Shown here: positions 1 to 5,116 of the stretch, in pieces
Position numbering within the stretch: the stretch's first letter is position 1
How the letters are laid out: each line of letters begins with the position of its first letter
Assembly: GCA_003694175.1 (NCBI GenBank)
Contig: RFKV01000036.1
Coordinates: forward strand, 1-5,116
Length of the DNA: 5,116 bases
Direction of reading: 5' to 3'
Source of the DNA: Candidatus Dojkabacteria bacterium
GTDB taxonomy: Bacteria; Patescibacteriota; Dojkabacteria; J137
The notes under the pieces: generated by a model
Database searches by the model: none
Told to the model about the DNA's origin: nothing
What the model saw: only the letters and a program-made list of their open reading frames with translations
Position numbers and translations under genes: made by a program

Positions 1-53
1 ATAATAATATAAAATATAAAGAGTATGCCTAACTTTGTCTTGAAACGAGTCAT
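1..53 (-). CDS. Start of a minus-strand gene with an N-terminal membrane or signal segment (partial)
   Basis: The minus strand reads ATG at 53-51 and stays open to the window edge, giving MTRFKTKLGILFIFYII. Three basic residues followed by a hydrophobic run are typical of a signal peptide or membrane anchor. The start is chosen because GAGGA lies upstream with a 7-base spacer, the best ribosome binding site in the window. An ATG six bases further upstream in another frame is possible, but its product begins without the basic-then-hydrophobic pattern. Only 17 codons are visible, so the product is unknown. The gene is divergent from the CofE-like gene at 585, with the long non-coding stretch between them. 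Confidence 0.5.
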   Translation of the reverse strand, partial: MTRFKTKLGILFIFYII

Positions 54-60
54 ACCTCAT

Positions 61-65
61 TCCTC
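61..65 (-). promoter_or_regulatory. Shine-Dalgarno site for the left-edge gene
   Basis: GAGGA on the minus strand (TCCTC on the plus strand), seven bases before the ATG at 53-51. This spacing is near optimal and decides the start of the partial gene. The other genes in this window lack comparable sites. Confidence 0.5.
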
Positions 66-320
66 GTTAGAAGACAACAAAGGACCTCGATCAAAAAAGG
101 ACAGAAAGAACGCACTAAGTATTTATATGAATTTTTATTTATTTCATTTTTTGCTTGGCCAAGCTTTTCCTAAACTCTTTGGAAAGACGATACTAGTTTT
201 AAGTGGTTCGCGTACATACTCATCAAAGAACAAGCCTTGAAGAGTAACTTGCTAAATAAATTTATAAAGCGTCTTCCCTCGAGTCTTGACCAATTTTATC
301 ACCTTTTTTGAAAAATACAA

Positions 321-530
321 CTAAAAGTTTACAGAATTTTTAAAAAAATTTAACATAATAAGGTTTAAAAATTATTATAGGTTAAGCTTATACAAATTTT
401 ATTTGGTAAAATGTTTAAATTGCTTTTGTTTAAGATCAATTTTTATCCTAAAACTTTCCACTAAATTATCCACATTTTTTAGTCACCACTTTTATAAAAG
501 TTCTTAACTTGTAAAATTTCCAACTTTTAG
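321..530. repeat. Dispersed AACTTTTA/TAAAAGTT elements including a 14-bp palindrome
   Basis: CTAAAAGTT at 321-329 has an exact inverted copy, AACTTTTAG, at 522-530. The same core TAAAAGTT recurs at 495-502, where it forms half of the perfect palindrome ACTTTTATAAAAGT at 488-501. So four half-sites flank and surround the DnaA box at 466-474. The elements could be operator or initiator-binding sites. In such AT-rich sequence, chance recurrence cannot be excluded. Confidence 0.35.
466..474 (+). promoter_or_regulatory. Perfect DnaA box
   Basis: TTATCCACA matches the canonical high-affinity DnaA box in all nine positions. A second element, TTATCCTAA at 443-451 in the same orientation, matches seven of nine. 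Both lie in an AT-rich non-coding region. A single perfect box can occur by chance or act as a regulatory DnaA site, so its role is uncertain. Confidence 0.45.
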
Positions 531-540
531 ATTGAACTAC

Positions 541-569
541 TTGAAGATTAGTGAAGACTTAAGTATTAT
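541..569 (+). promoter_or_regulatory. Sigma70-type promoter for the CofE-like gene
   Basis: TTGAAG (541-546, four of six matches to the -35 consensus) is separated by exactly 17 bases from TATTAT (564-569, five of six matches to the -10 consensus). Transcription would begin near 576, leaving only about 9 bases before the ATG at 585. No Shine-Dalgarno site is visible, so the message would have a very short leader. Confidence 0.5.
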
Positions 570-584
570 CTCGGGTAGATTAGA

Positions 585-1391
585 ATGATTATGGACAAAA
601 CTGATAATGATCAAAAATTAGGTCCCCTCGAAAATCCTCATATAGGTCAGGAAATGGTTGTTAATTTAGATAAATTAAAAGTATATAGGATACCGGTTAG
701 GACTAGACTTGTTTTAATTAATGAGGATTTAATACACTTCATAAGACAGTCGTTAGAAGGAATAAACTATTCAGACTATCAGCTCTTTGCAATATCATCA
801 AAGGTGGTTTCAATAACAAGAGGTTACTTCAGAAAAGAGTCTGACATAAAGGTATCTCGACTTGCGAGATTTCTGGTTAGGTTTGTTAAAAAATGGCCGG
901 ATGATCCGGGTTACGCACTTCCAGAAAAAATACAAATGGCTATGGACATGGTAGGACTTCCAAGGTTTATTTTTGCTGTGATTGGAGGTGCAATTATGAA
1001 GTATGTTTTTAGAAGACCCGGTTACTTTTACATTTTGGCGGGAAAAAACATCGGCGGAATTGATGGATTCGTGCCATCAATGTATCCGGAACCACTTAGG
1101 GGATATGGGTTTTTCACACCTCCAAATCCGTGGGAGGATGCAAATTTTATAGAGAAAGAAATTGGACTGCCTTTCGCTATACTTGATGGGAATAATATTG
1201 AGCAGGTTTTGCTTGGTTACGGAGAAAATTTTAGGGAAGTAGCTTCTAAGTATTTCAAGAAAGAGTATCAAAGGGATTTTAAAAATAAAAAAGAATTAAA
1301 TGCGTTTATACTTAAGATGTTAAAAGGAAACCCACAGGGCCAGAGTGGTAATACGCCAATTTTGCTGATAAAGATTTTAAGTGTAGAGTAG
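585..1391 (+). CDS. CofE-like protein (coenzyme F420-0:L-glutamate ligase family)
   Basis: An intact 268-residue protein. CofE enzymes add glutamate to F420-0 using GTP; this relative may ligate a different substrate, since F420 biosynthesis is generally not expected in CPR-type genomes and no other F420 gene is visible. The family pattern is present in order: KVYRIPVRTRLVL near residues 32-44, the SSKVVSITRG strand and turn at 71-80 (compare the family's ISKAEG segment), AGKNIGGIDGFVPSMYPEP at 152-170 (compare AGIDASN), LPFAILDGNN at 195-204 (compare the ITDTNG metal-site region), and a C-terminal LKGNPQGQSGNTPILL at 246-261 (compare MGEGGDGIPAVVV). Length fits the family (about 220-260) plus a roughly 30-residue N-terminal extension. 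ATG 585 is used; ATG 591 is an alternative and neither has a Shine-Dalgarno site. Both Trp codons are TGG and the stop is TAG. The family call is from remembered motifs, not alignment. Confidence 0.7.
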   Translation: MIMDKTDNDQKLGPLENPHIGQEMVVNLDKLKVYRIPVRTRLVLINEDLIHFIRQSLEGINYSDYQLFAISSKVVSITRGYFRKESDIKVSRLARFLVRFVKKWPDDPGYALPEKIQMAMDMVGLPRFIFAVIGGAIMKYVFRRPGYFYILAGKNIGGIDGFVPSMYPEPLRGYGFFTPPNPWEDANFIEKEIGLPFAILDGNNIEQVLLGYGENFREVASKYFKKEYQRDFKNKKELNAFILKMLKGNPQGQSGNTPILLIKILSVE

Positions 1392-1403
1392 GTTAGTCAT
1401 AAA

Positions 1404-1445
1404 CTCTTAAATGATCATAAGAGAAAAAAACAAGCTGATTTCTCT
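1404..1445. terminator. Possible hairpins between convergent genes
   Basis: Two overlapping, mutually exclusive inverted repeats lie just after the CofE-like stop: CTCTTA (1404-1409) with TAAGAG (1418-1423), and AGAGAAA (1420-1426) with TTTCTCT (1439-1445). A T-rich tract follows at about 1456-1500 on the plus strand. The position between convergent gene ends suits a terminator, but the stems are AT-rich and the T tract does not follow directly, so this is weak. Confidence 0.3.
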
Positions 1446-1536
1446 GCTTTACAAGGTTTTATTGTTATTATTGTTCTTATTTTGTTTTTTCTGTTTTTTG
1501 TTGATAGTCGGTATTGCGCTGGTTATTGCTCTGTGA
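1411..1536 (+). CDS. Possible 41-residue hydrophobic small protein
   Basis: ATG 1411 opens a 41-codon frame ending at TGA 1534-1536. The product starts MIIREKNKLISLLYK, with basic residues, followed by a Leu/Phe/Cys-rich stretch of about 25 residues ending in LLIVGIALVIAL, which would make one long transmembrane helix. Against it: no Shine-Dalgarno site is visible, T-rich DNA gives hydrophobic translations in any frame, and the end overlaps the last codons of the opposing gene at 1523-1536. It could be a real small membrane peptide or an accident of a T-rich terminator region. Confidence 0.2.
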   Translation: MIIREKNKLISLLYKVLLLLLFLFCFFCFLLIVGIALVIAL

Positions 1537-2074
1537 GCATACTTTGACCTTTTTGACCTTTTTTTGCTATGGTTACTTTGGGGCCTAAAAGAGTTAGGCC
1601 TAGGTAATGCCTTGGGTCGTCACCACAAATTAAAGAATGTCTCAACCCATTCTCTGCAAATGCGCTATAGTTTTCTTCTAAGGCCACAACAGATATGGTT
1701 TGACCATTGGGCATTTGTTCTGATAGCGCAACAATTAGTCCTGCCAGTGCAACTGAAATATTATCCTCTAATAACTGTTTAATTTCTTCACCAGTAAGTC
1801 TTCTTTGTTGAGCTATGTTGATGGTATACGGCACTATCACGTTGTAATATTGAAAATTATTACCAATTTGAACTAGAAAACCAAAAATAGAGTTTACAGA
1901 AGACCTGTAACCCTGGTCTTGGCACTTGGTTCGTACTTGTTCATAAACTTCCGTAAGGTTATTGTAGGCGTAACACTCAAAACGAGCAGATACTGACGTT
2001 CCAAAAAAGAAGCAGTTGCTGGTAATACTACCTGCTACTTCGCCAGGTAGACAAAATTTAGTCTCAACTTGCAT
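1523..2074 (-). CDS. C-terminal uninterrupted part of the broken minus-strand gene (183 residues)
   Basis: This is the longest clean frame of the minus-strand gene. Its ATG at 2074-2072 directly follows TGA 2077-2075, so it could be a separate gene translated by re-initiation. However, no Shine-Dalgarno site is seen and the sequence reads on naturally from upstream. It contains five cysteines (in KFCLPGE, SNCFFF, FECYAY, TKCQDQ and LICGDD). A likely helix, TGEEIKQLLEDN, runs into a hydrophobic segment, ISVALAGLIVALSEQM. The tail is basic (KKGQKGQ). The fold and function are unknown. It is more likely the C-terminal domain of the 360-residue protein than an independent gene. Confidence 0.45.
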   Translation of the reverse strand: MQVETKFCLPGEVAGSITSNCFFFGTSVSARFECYAYNNLTEVYEQVRTKCQDQGYRSSVNSIFGFLVQIGNNFQYYNVIVPYTINIAQQRRLTGEEIKQLLEDNISVALAGLIVALSEQMPNGQTISVVALEENYSAFAENGLRHSLICGDDPRHYLGLTLLGPKVTIAKKGQKGQSMLTEQ

Positions 2075-2230
2075 TCAATCCAACCTGAAAAGTATACCAC
2101 CTTTATTTTCTACTAATTTATACTTTAAGTCAGCTCCGTTAATTCTCAAAATTACTCCATTTTGGTATTCATCAAGACCTATATGTCCCGTCGGACCTAA
2201 AAAAGATATTGATTCCTCTTTTTTTGAGTT

Positions 2231-2542
2231 TCAGGGACTAGTTGTATACTCAGTTATTGGTTTTAACTCTTCCCTGCGTAAAATAATATCAGTCGTATCC
2301 TTATAACCTCTAGGTCTGATTAAAATTTTATTTCCCACCAGTCTATACGGAAGTACTATCGCTGAACTAAATCCAAAGTCCACAATTTCGATCTTACTTT
2401 CATCAATAATGCTAAATTTCAAAGGCATTCCCCTGAGGTAGTTTGTTAAATTGATCTCCTTGAGGTTTTCCATCGATCTAAATATTTCTCTTATAACTCC
2501 TAAGATGGTTGAATAAGGATTATTAAAGATCCTTCGCAACAA
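2231..2542 (-). CDS. N-terminal uninterrupted part of the broken minus-strand gene
   Basis: If taken alone, this open stretch can start at TTG 2542 and gives 103 residues ending TEYTTSP before TGA. The same frame is open upstream to a TAA at 2587-2585, covering another 13 protein-like codons (EHIYDPTQFKD) with no ATG. The natural start is therefore probably the out-of-frame ATG at 2604, as described for the whole gene. It contains a polar, charged region and a beta-rich stretch (IVLPYRLVGNKILIRPRG near the middle). No motif is recognised. Confidence 0.4.
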   Translation of the reverse strand: MLRRIFNNPYSTILGVIREIFRSMENLKEINLTNYLRGMPLKFSIIDESKIEIVDFGFSSAIVLPYRLVGNKILIRPRGYKDTTDIILRREELKPITEYTTSP

Positions 2543-2605
2543 GTCCTTAAATTGTGTGGGATCATAAATGTGCTCTTTAATTTTTTAAGAAGTTTGTTGT
2601 TCATT

Positions 2606-2634
2606 TTGACTTTTAATTAAAATGTGAGTATCCT
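2606..2634 (+). promoter_or_regulatory. Sigma70-type promoter for the fibre-like surface protein gene
   Basis: TTGACT (2606-2611, five of six matches) and TATCCT (2629-2634, four of six) are separated by exactly 17 bases. Transcription would begin near 2641, giving a leader of about 30 bases before ATG 2673. No clear Shine-Dalgarno site precedes that ATG or the in-frame ATG at 2691. Confidence 0.45.
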
Positions 2635-2641
2635 TTATTAA

Positions 2642-2669
2642 GTTATAGAGATTTTGGGTTATGTAACAA
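2642..2669 (-). promoter_or_regulatory. Possible promoter for the minus-strand unknown gene
   Basis: On the minus strand, TTGTTA (2669-2664) and TATAAC (2647-2642) are 16 bases apart, a moderate sigma70 match. Transcription would begin near 2635, about 30 bases before ATG 2604. Its footprint overlaps the start region of the opposing fibre-gene promoter. Confidence 0.35.
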
Positions 2670-2672
2670 AAG

Positions 2673-2783
2673 ATGAAAAATAATATAAAGATGAGCAGGA
2701 TTTTGCTTTTTTTCTTTGTTTTTACATTATCAGTGCTTTTTTTTGAGTCTGGAGTTATATCAACTAAATCCGCTGCACTGGCT
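2673..2783 (+). other. Signal peptide of the fibre-like protein
   Basis: The first 37 codons show a basic N-region (KNNIKMSR), a strongly hydrophobic core (ILLFFFVFTLSVLFF), and a c-region ending SAALA before NNTLNFQ. The A-L-A pattern at residues 35-37 fits signal peptidase I cleavage, so the protein is probably exported by Sec. Confidence 0.65.
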
Positions 2784-5116
2784 AATAATACACTAAATTT
2801 TCAATCCAAGATAGTAAACAAAATAAACGGCACAAACATTTCAGCTCCATGTATAAACGCTGGAATTGATACGTGCGACTTTCAAGTTAGGATATATGAC
2901 AGTCCTTCTGGTGGTATGTTGTTGTTTTAGGAAACTCATTCAGACGTTGAGCTTGGTGATACTTCTGGCTTGTTTGGTCTTAATATCAATTCCACTTGTA
3001 CAGGGAGTTGGTTGTCGCCAGGTGCACCCTGCTCAGGTAGCGGCATTAATTGGGGATTAGATCCAACGGTTTACATTGAACTAGAGTTTGATCCATCTGG
3101 CCTAAACAACTTTACTGGTACTGAAGTATTTGCTAGGATGGAAATTAGGAGTGTGCCGTTTTCCTTTTTTCAAACAATTCATCTGCTTTGGGAGGTATAT
3201 CACCAAACGGATTTGTGCAGATTTCTCCGAATTCAGCTCAGAGCACTGGCAATGTCACAAATTCGCTAATTAGTTTAAACGAAAACGGTATCAATAGTCC
3301 AAACTTGATCGATCTACAGGTTTCAGGAGTTTCTAGGTTTTTGGTAGATAATCAAGGAAGAATTGGAATAAACAACTCTTCTCCCAGTGATAAAATTCAC
3401 CTTTCTCCTTCTGTAGGTGAAAGTGGAGAGATGGGTGTAACTATTACATCAGGTGGAATGACATCTGTAAATCCCAGAATAATGCTAGACTCTGGGTCAT
3501 CAGGAGCATCTGGAATTGTTTCATATGACAGTAATGGTTTCGATTTAATATTTTCAGAAATACGCATGCTGGCTCTACAGGTGACATAGTTTTTAAAACA
3601 GCCGGATCTGTTGACAGAATACGTATTACTGGAGACGGTTTAGTGAGCATTGGAAATAATCCAACTCCGACAGCACTAATAGATATTGGTTCCGCTACTT
3701 CCAACAACGCTCAACTGAGGTTAAGGAGTTCGTCAGGTGTTAATCCTAGTACACCAAATAATGGAGATTTGTGGTGGAATGGCAACAGCCTGTTTTTTAA
3801 TAATGGCACAAATAGTGTTGATTTGCTTGATTTTTATAAATCTGGCGGCAGTAGCGGATTTGTACAGTTATCTCCTAACACGGCACAAACAGATGTTGGT
3901 TCGGATCCATTGATAAATCTTCAAGCTAATGGAAACATAGCTTCGTCGGTTTTACAAGTAGATGAAAATGGTTTAGGTAATCCAAATCTTCTGAGTTTAA
4001 GCGTATCATCGCTTCCTCGTTTTCGTATTACAAATGATGGAAAGTTGGAAAGCTATATAAATGGAGTATCTCAAGCGTTTAGCATTTCCTATAACACCTC
4101 AACGCTCGTACCGGCAGGTATTGTGATATCTAACTCATCAACAGGTGAAATAATTAATGCAATAGATTTATCGGATTCAAAAATAAGAAATGCTGTAAAC
4201 ATAGGTAATAACAATATTCAGATGGCAGATAATGGAACCGTCTCAATTGTCAATTCATCAGGAAACCAAGTGTTGCAAGTATCAGATATATCAGTAAATT
4301 TTGGCGGTGTTGTAGAAAGTGGTGAAGTGGTATCTAGAAACTCATATTTTGGTGAGGAATTTAGCAGAGATAGAGCTAATGTAGTTGCTGATGCTGTTTA
4401 TGCTTGGGGAGATTATCAACAGTTTGCCGTAGATGAGAATGTGAATTGTGTTTTTTCCACTGTTGATGATGCAGTGAACGGCATTGGAAGGGTTTCTGTA
4501 GCTGCTGCTGGTTCATCCTGTCTTGCATATCACGGTTCTGGAGTAGGGGATCCTCAACTACAATTTAACATGTATAATCTTCCATTAGTAATAATGAAGG
4601 TTAGACCATCTGCTGTGGGCACAGGACAAAACTTTTGGGTTGGTTTGTCTACTCAAGCGTTTGCTACGGACTCTCCTCCTTTAAATGGTGTGTATTTTAT
4701 AAGAGGCCCTTCAAATGTTTGGACTGGTGTAACTACGAGTGGTGGCACATCAACTTATACTTCCTGTAGTGGTCAAGCGATATCAACTTCTCAATTTGCT
4801 CTACTCAAAATAGAAACGCGATCTGTTACTGAGGTAAGATTTTATGTTGATGCAAATGTGTCAGATGGTGTTCAATGGTTTGAATGTGGTGTGTCCTCTA
4901 CTAATATTTTTACAGGTAATATGACATCATTGATTATGTCATCTTCTACCACAGCTGGATTTAATTTGGATATTGATTACTACAGGATTTGGCAAGATGA
5001 CAGTTTATATCAAGATACCACGGAAGGACATACAAATGAAAAAGATACAGGTAATAAAAAAGATTCAAGTATGGACAATTTAGAATTTGTGACTGAAGAA
5101 ATAACGCAATTTGAGC
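2673..5116 (+). CDS. Large secreted fibre-like surface protein, disrupted by a TAG and two frameshifts, right end missing
   Basis: Repaired, this reads as about 815 residues and runs off the window. It has a signal peptide, then beta-rich low-complexity modules typical of CPR surface proteins and phage tail fibres: TLNFQSKIV, RMEIRSVPFSF, QGRIGINNSSPSDKIHL, GLVSIGNNPTPTALIDIG, and NNGDLWWNGNSLFFNNG followed by TNSVDLL. A C-terminal jelly-roll/lectin-like domain and a charged tail follow. The likely role is an extracellular adhesin or stalk. Lesions: TAG at 2928-2930 inside GGMLLF-stop-ETHSDVEL, same frame after it; loss of one base near the T6 run 3165-3170 (repair gives VPFSFFSNNSSALGGI); loss of one base in 3548-3563 (repair gives NTHAGSTGDIVF). 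From 3556 to the edge the frame is clean. All Trp codons are TGG. It could be a recent pseudogene or an intact gene with sequence errors. Confidence 0.65.
3209..3364 (+). repeat. First copy of the GFVQ-SPN-AQ module
   Basis: It encodes about 52 residues beginning GFVQISPNSAQ and ending with FLVDNQGRI; INSPNLIDLQVSGVSRF lies within. It aligns by eye with the module at 3856-4047, which shares GFVQ, SPN, AQ, a LI.L core, PNL, L.VS, RF and a closing NxG. The module is probably a beta-prism-like shaft or ring unit of a fibre. Confidence 0.6.
3556..5116 (+). CDS. C-terminal uninterrupted part of the fibre-like gene (partial at right edge)
   Basis: From about 3556 the reading frame is open without interruption to the window end, about 520 codons beginning RNTHAGSTGDIVFKTAG. 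As a separate call, its first usable start is GTG 3643, but no ribosome binding site was noted and the protein plainly continues from the upstream frame. It holds the second module, the lectin-like domain and a tail rich in Asp, Glu, Lys and Asn (EKDTGNKKDSS, then DNLEFVTEE). No stop is reached at 5116. Confidence 0.6.
3856..4047 (+). repeat. Second copy of the GFVQ-SPN-AQ module
   Basis: It encodes about 64 residues beginning GFVQLSPNTAQ and ending FRITNDGKL. It carries an insertion of about 12 residues relative to the first copy (around NIASSVLQVDENG). The two copies are diverged in DNA, so they are an old internal duplication rather than a recent one. Confidence 0.6.
4378..5001 (+). other. 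Jelly-roll/lectin-like domain of the fibre protein
   Basis: About 208 residues from NVVADAVYAWGDYQQF to DYYRIWQDD. The order fits concanavalin A-like/LamG-type folds: NFWVGLSTQAFATDSPP, then NGVYFIRGPSNVW, then FALLKIETRSVTEVRFYVD (compare the usual W-KLRIE-V-FYID strands), and a closing LDIDYYRIWQDD. Such domains often bind carbohydrates or other cell-surface ligands. The assignment is by pattern only. Confidence 0.45.

Larger units (their letters stand above)
54..584. other. Long AT-rich non-coding region between divergent genes; possible replication origin or regulatory region
   Basis: No convincing gene is seen in this stretch of about 530 bases. The left part (66-300) has short open frames on both strands, including a 71-codon plus-strand frame from 25 and a roughly 30-codon minus-strand frame ending near 147, but none has family features. 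The right part (300-540) is extremely AT-rich, with A and T runs between about 325 and 425. It carries a perfect DnaA box at 466-474, a weaker one at 443-451, a 14-bp palindrome at 488-501 and several AACTTTTA-type elements. A box beside an AT-rich melting region is origin-like, but dnaA, dnaN and rpmH are not visible here, so an origin is only a possibility. The stretch ends in the promoter of the CofE-like gene. Confidence 0.4.
1523..2604 (-). pseudogene. Unrecognised 360-residue protein gene, broken by one frameshift and two in-frame TGA codons
   Basis: Function is not recognised. Read as one unit, the gene starts at ATG 2604-2602 (MNNKLLKK) and ends at TAA 1525-1523. In the A-run at 2586-2581 the frame is lost by one missing base. 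Restoring it joins MNNKLLKKIKEH to YDPTQFKDLLRRIF. The frame then stays open to TAA except for TGA at 2233-2231 (residue 125, SP-stop-NSKKEE) and TGA at 2077-2075 (residue 177, FRLD-stop-MQVET). The 51 codons between the two TGAs read as ordinary protein. There are no TGG codons in the whole gene, so both TGAs could be Trp codons changed by one base; Gly codons are also one base away. No signal peptide is seen. Five cysteines lie in the C-terminal half. The gene converges on the CofE-like gene and diverges from the fibre-like gene. Confidence 0.55.

Noticed and set aside
155..166. Perfect 12-bp palindrome GCTTGGCCAAGC
   Set aside because: About one 12-bp palindrome is expected by chance in a window of this size, and as a hairpin it has only a four-base stem. 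No function can be claimed.
25..240. A 71-codon plus-strand frame from ATG 25
   Set aside because: It overlaps the better supported minus-strand start at 53-51, shows no family motif, and the same region is also partly open on the minus strand. Probably chance.
147..255. Minus-strand frame reading QGLFFDEYVREPL and ending at TGA near 147
   Set aside because: It looks protein-like but has no start codon, is preceded by TAG, and is only about 35 codons long. It could be a gene remnant, but the support is too thin.
1077..1271. Minus-strand frame inside the CofE-like gene
   Set aside because: It lies wholly within an intact, recognisable coding gene on the other strand. Shadow.
1564..1782. Plus-strand 72-codon frame opposite the minus-strand gene
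   Set aside because: It lies antisense to a longer, more protein-like frame and has low-information composition. Treated as a shadow.
1523..2604. Genome-wide TGA recoding (TGA as Gly or Trp)
   Set aside because: The CofE-like gene and the clean 520 codons of the fibre gene contain no in-frame TGA despite many Gly and Trp codons, which would be unlikely if TGA were commonly used as sense.
1..5116. CRISPR array, tRNA, rRNA or insertion sequence
   Set aside because: By eye, no regularly spaced direct repeats, tRNA B-box-like GGTTCRANTCC, rRNA-like segments, transposase motifs or terminal inverted repeats were found.

Overview
The window is AT-rich bacterial DNA. Three things point to a Candidate Phyla Radiation (Patescibacteria) genome, perhaps of the Microgenomates or Katanobacteria type: a stand-alone CofE-like ligase gene, a long secreted fibre-like protein built from motifs typical of CPR surface proteins, and weak or absent Shine-Dalgarno sites. 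This assignment is inference; no rRNA or marker gene is present.

Layout, left to right. (1) The first 53 bases hold the start of a minus-strand gene that runs off the left edge, with a good ribosome binding site. (2) A very AT-rich non-coding stretch of about 530 bases follows. It carries a perfect DnaA box, a 14-bp palindrome and dispersed AACTTTTA-type repeats, and ends in a clear sigma70-type promoter. (3) An intact 268-residue CofE-like (F420-0:glutamate ligase family) gene lies at 585-1391. (4) A short T-rich convergent intergenic region holds possible hairpins and a questionable 41-codon hydrophobic ORF. (5) An unrecognised minus-strand gene covers 2604-1523. It is broken by one frameshift and two in-frame TGA codons, but otherwise reads as one 360-residue protein. 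(6) A compact divergent promoter region at 2605-2672 has overlapping promoters. (7) A plus-strand gene runs from 2673 off the right edge. It encodes a signal-peptide-bearing, fibre-like surface protein with repeated modules and a C-terminal jelly-roll/lectin-like domain. It is broken by one in-frame TAG and two -1 frameshifts.

The main oddity is that two divergently transcribed neighbours are both broken, while protein-like sequence continues across every lesion. Read on the plus strand, each frameshift can be repaired by adding one base to a homopolymer (T in two cases, T or A in the third). Each stop could come from one C-to-T change. That could mean assembly or sequencing error, recent pseudogene formation, or less likely translational recoding or homopolymer-based phase variation. 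The sequence alone cannot decide. I found no CRISPR array, tRNA, rRNA or insertion sequence.
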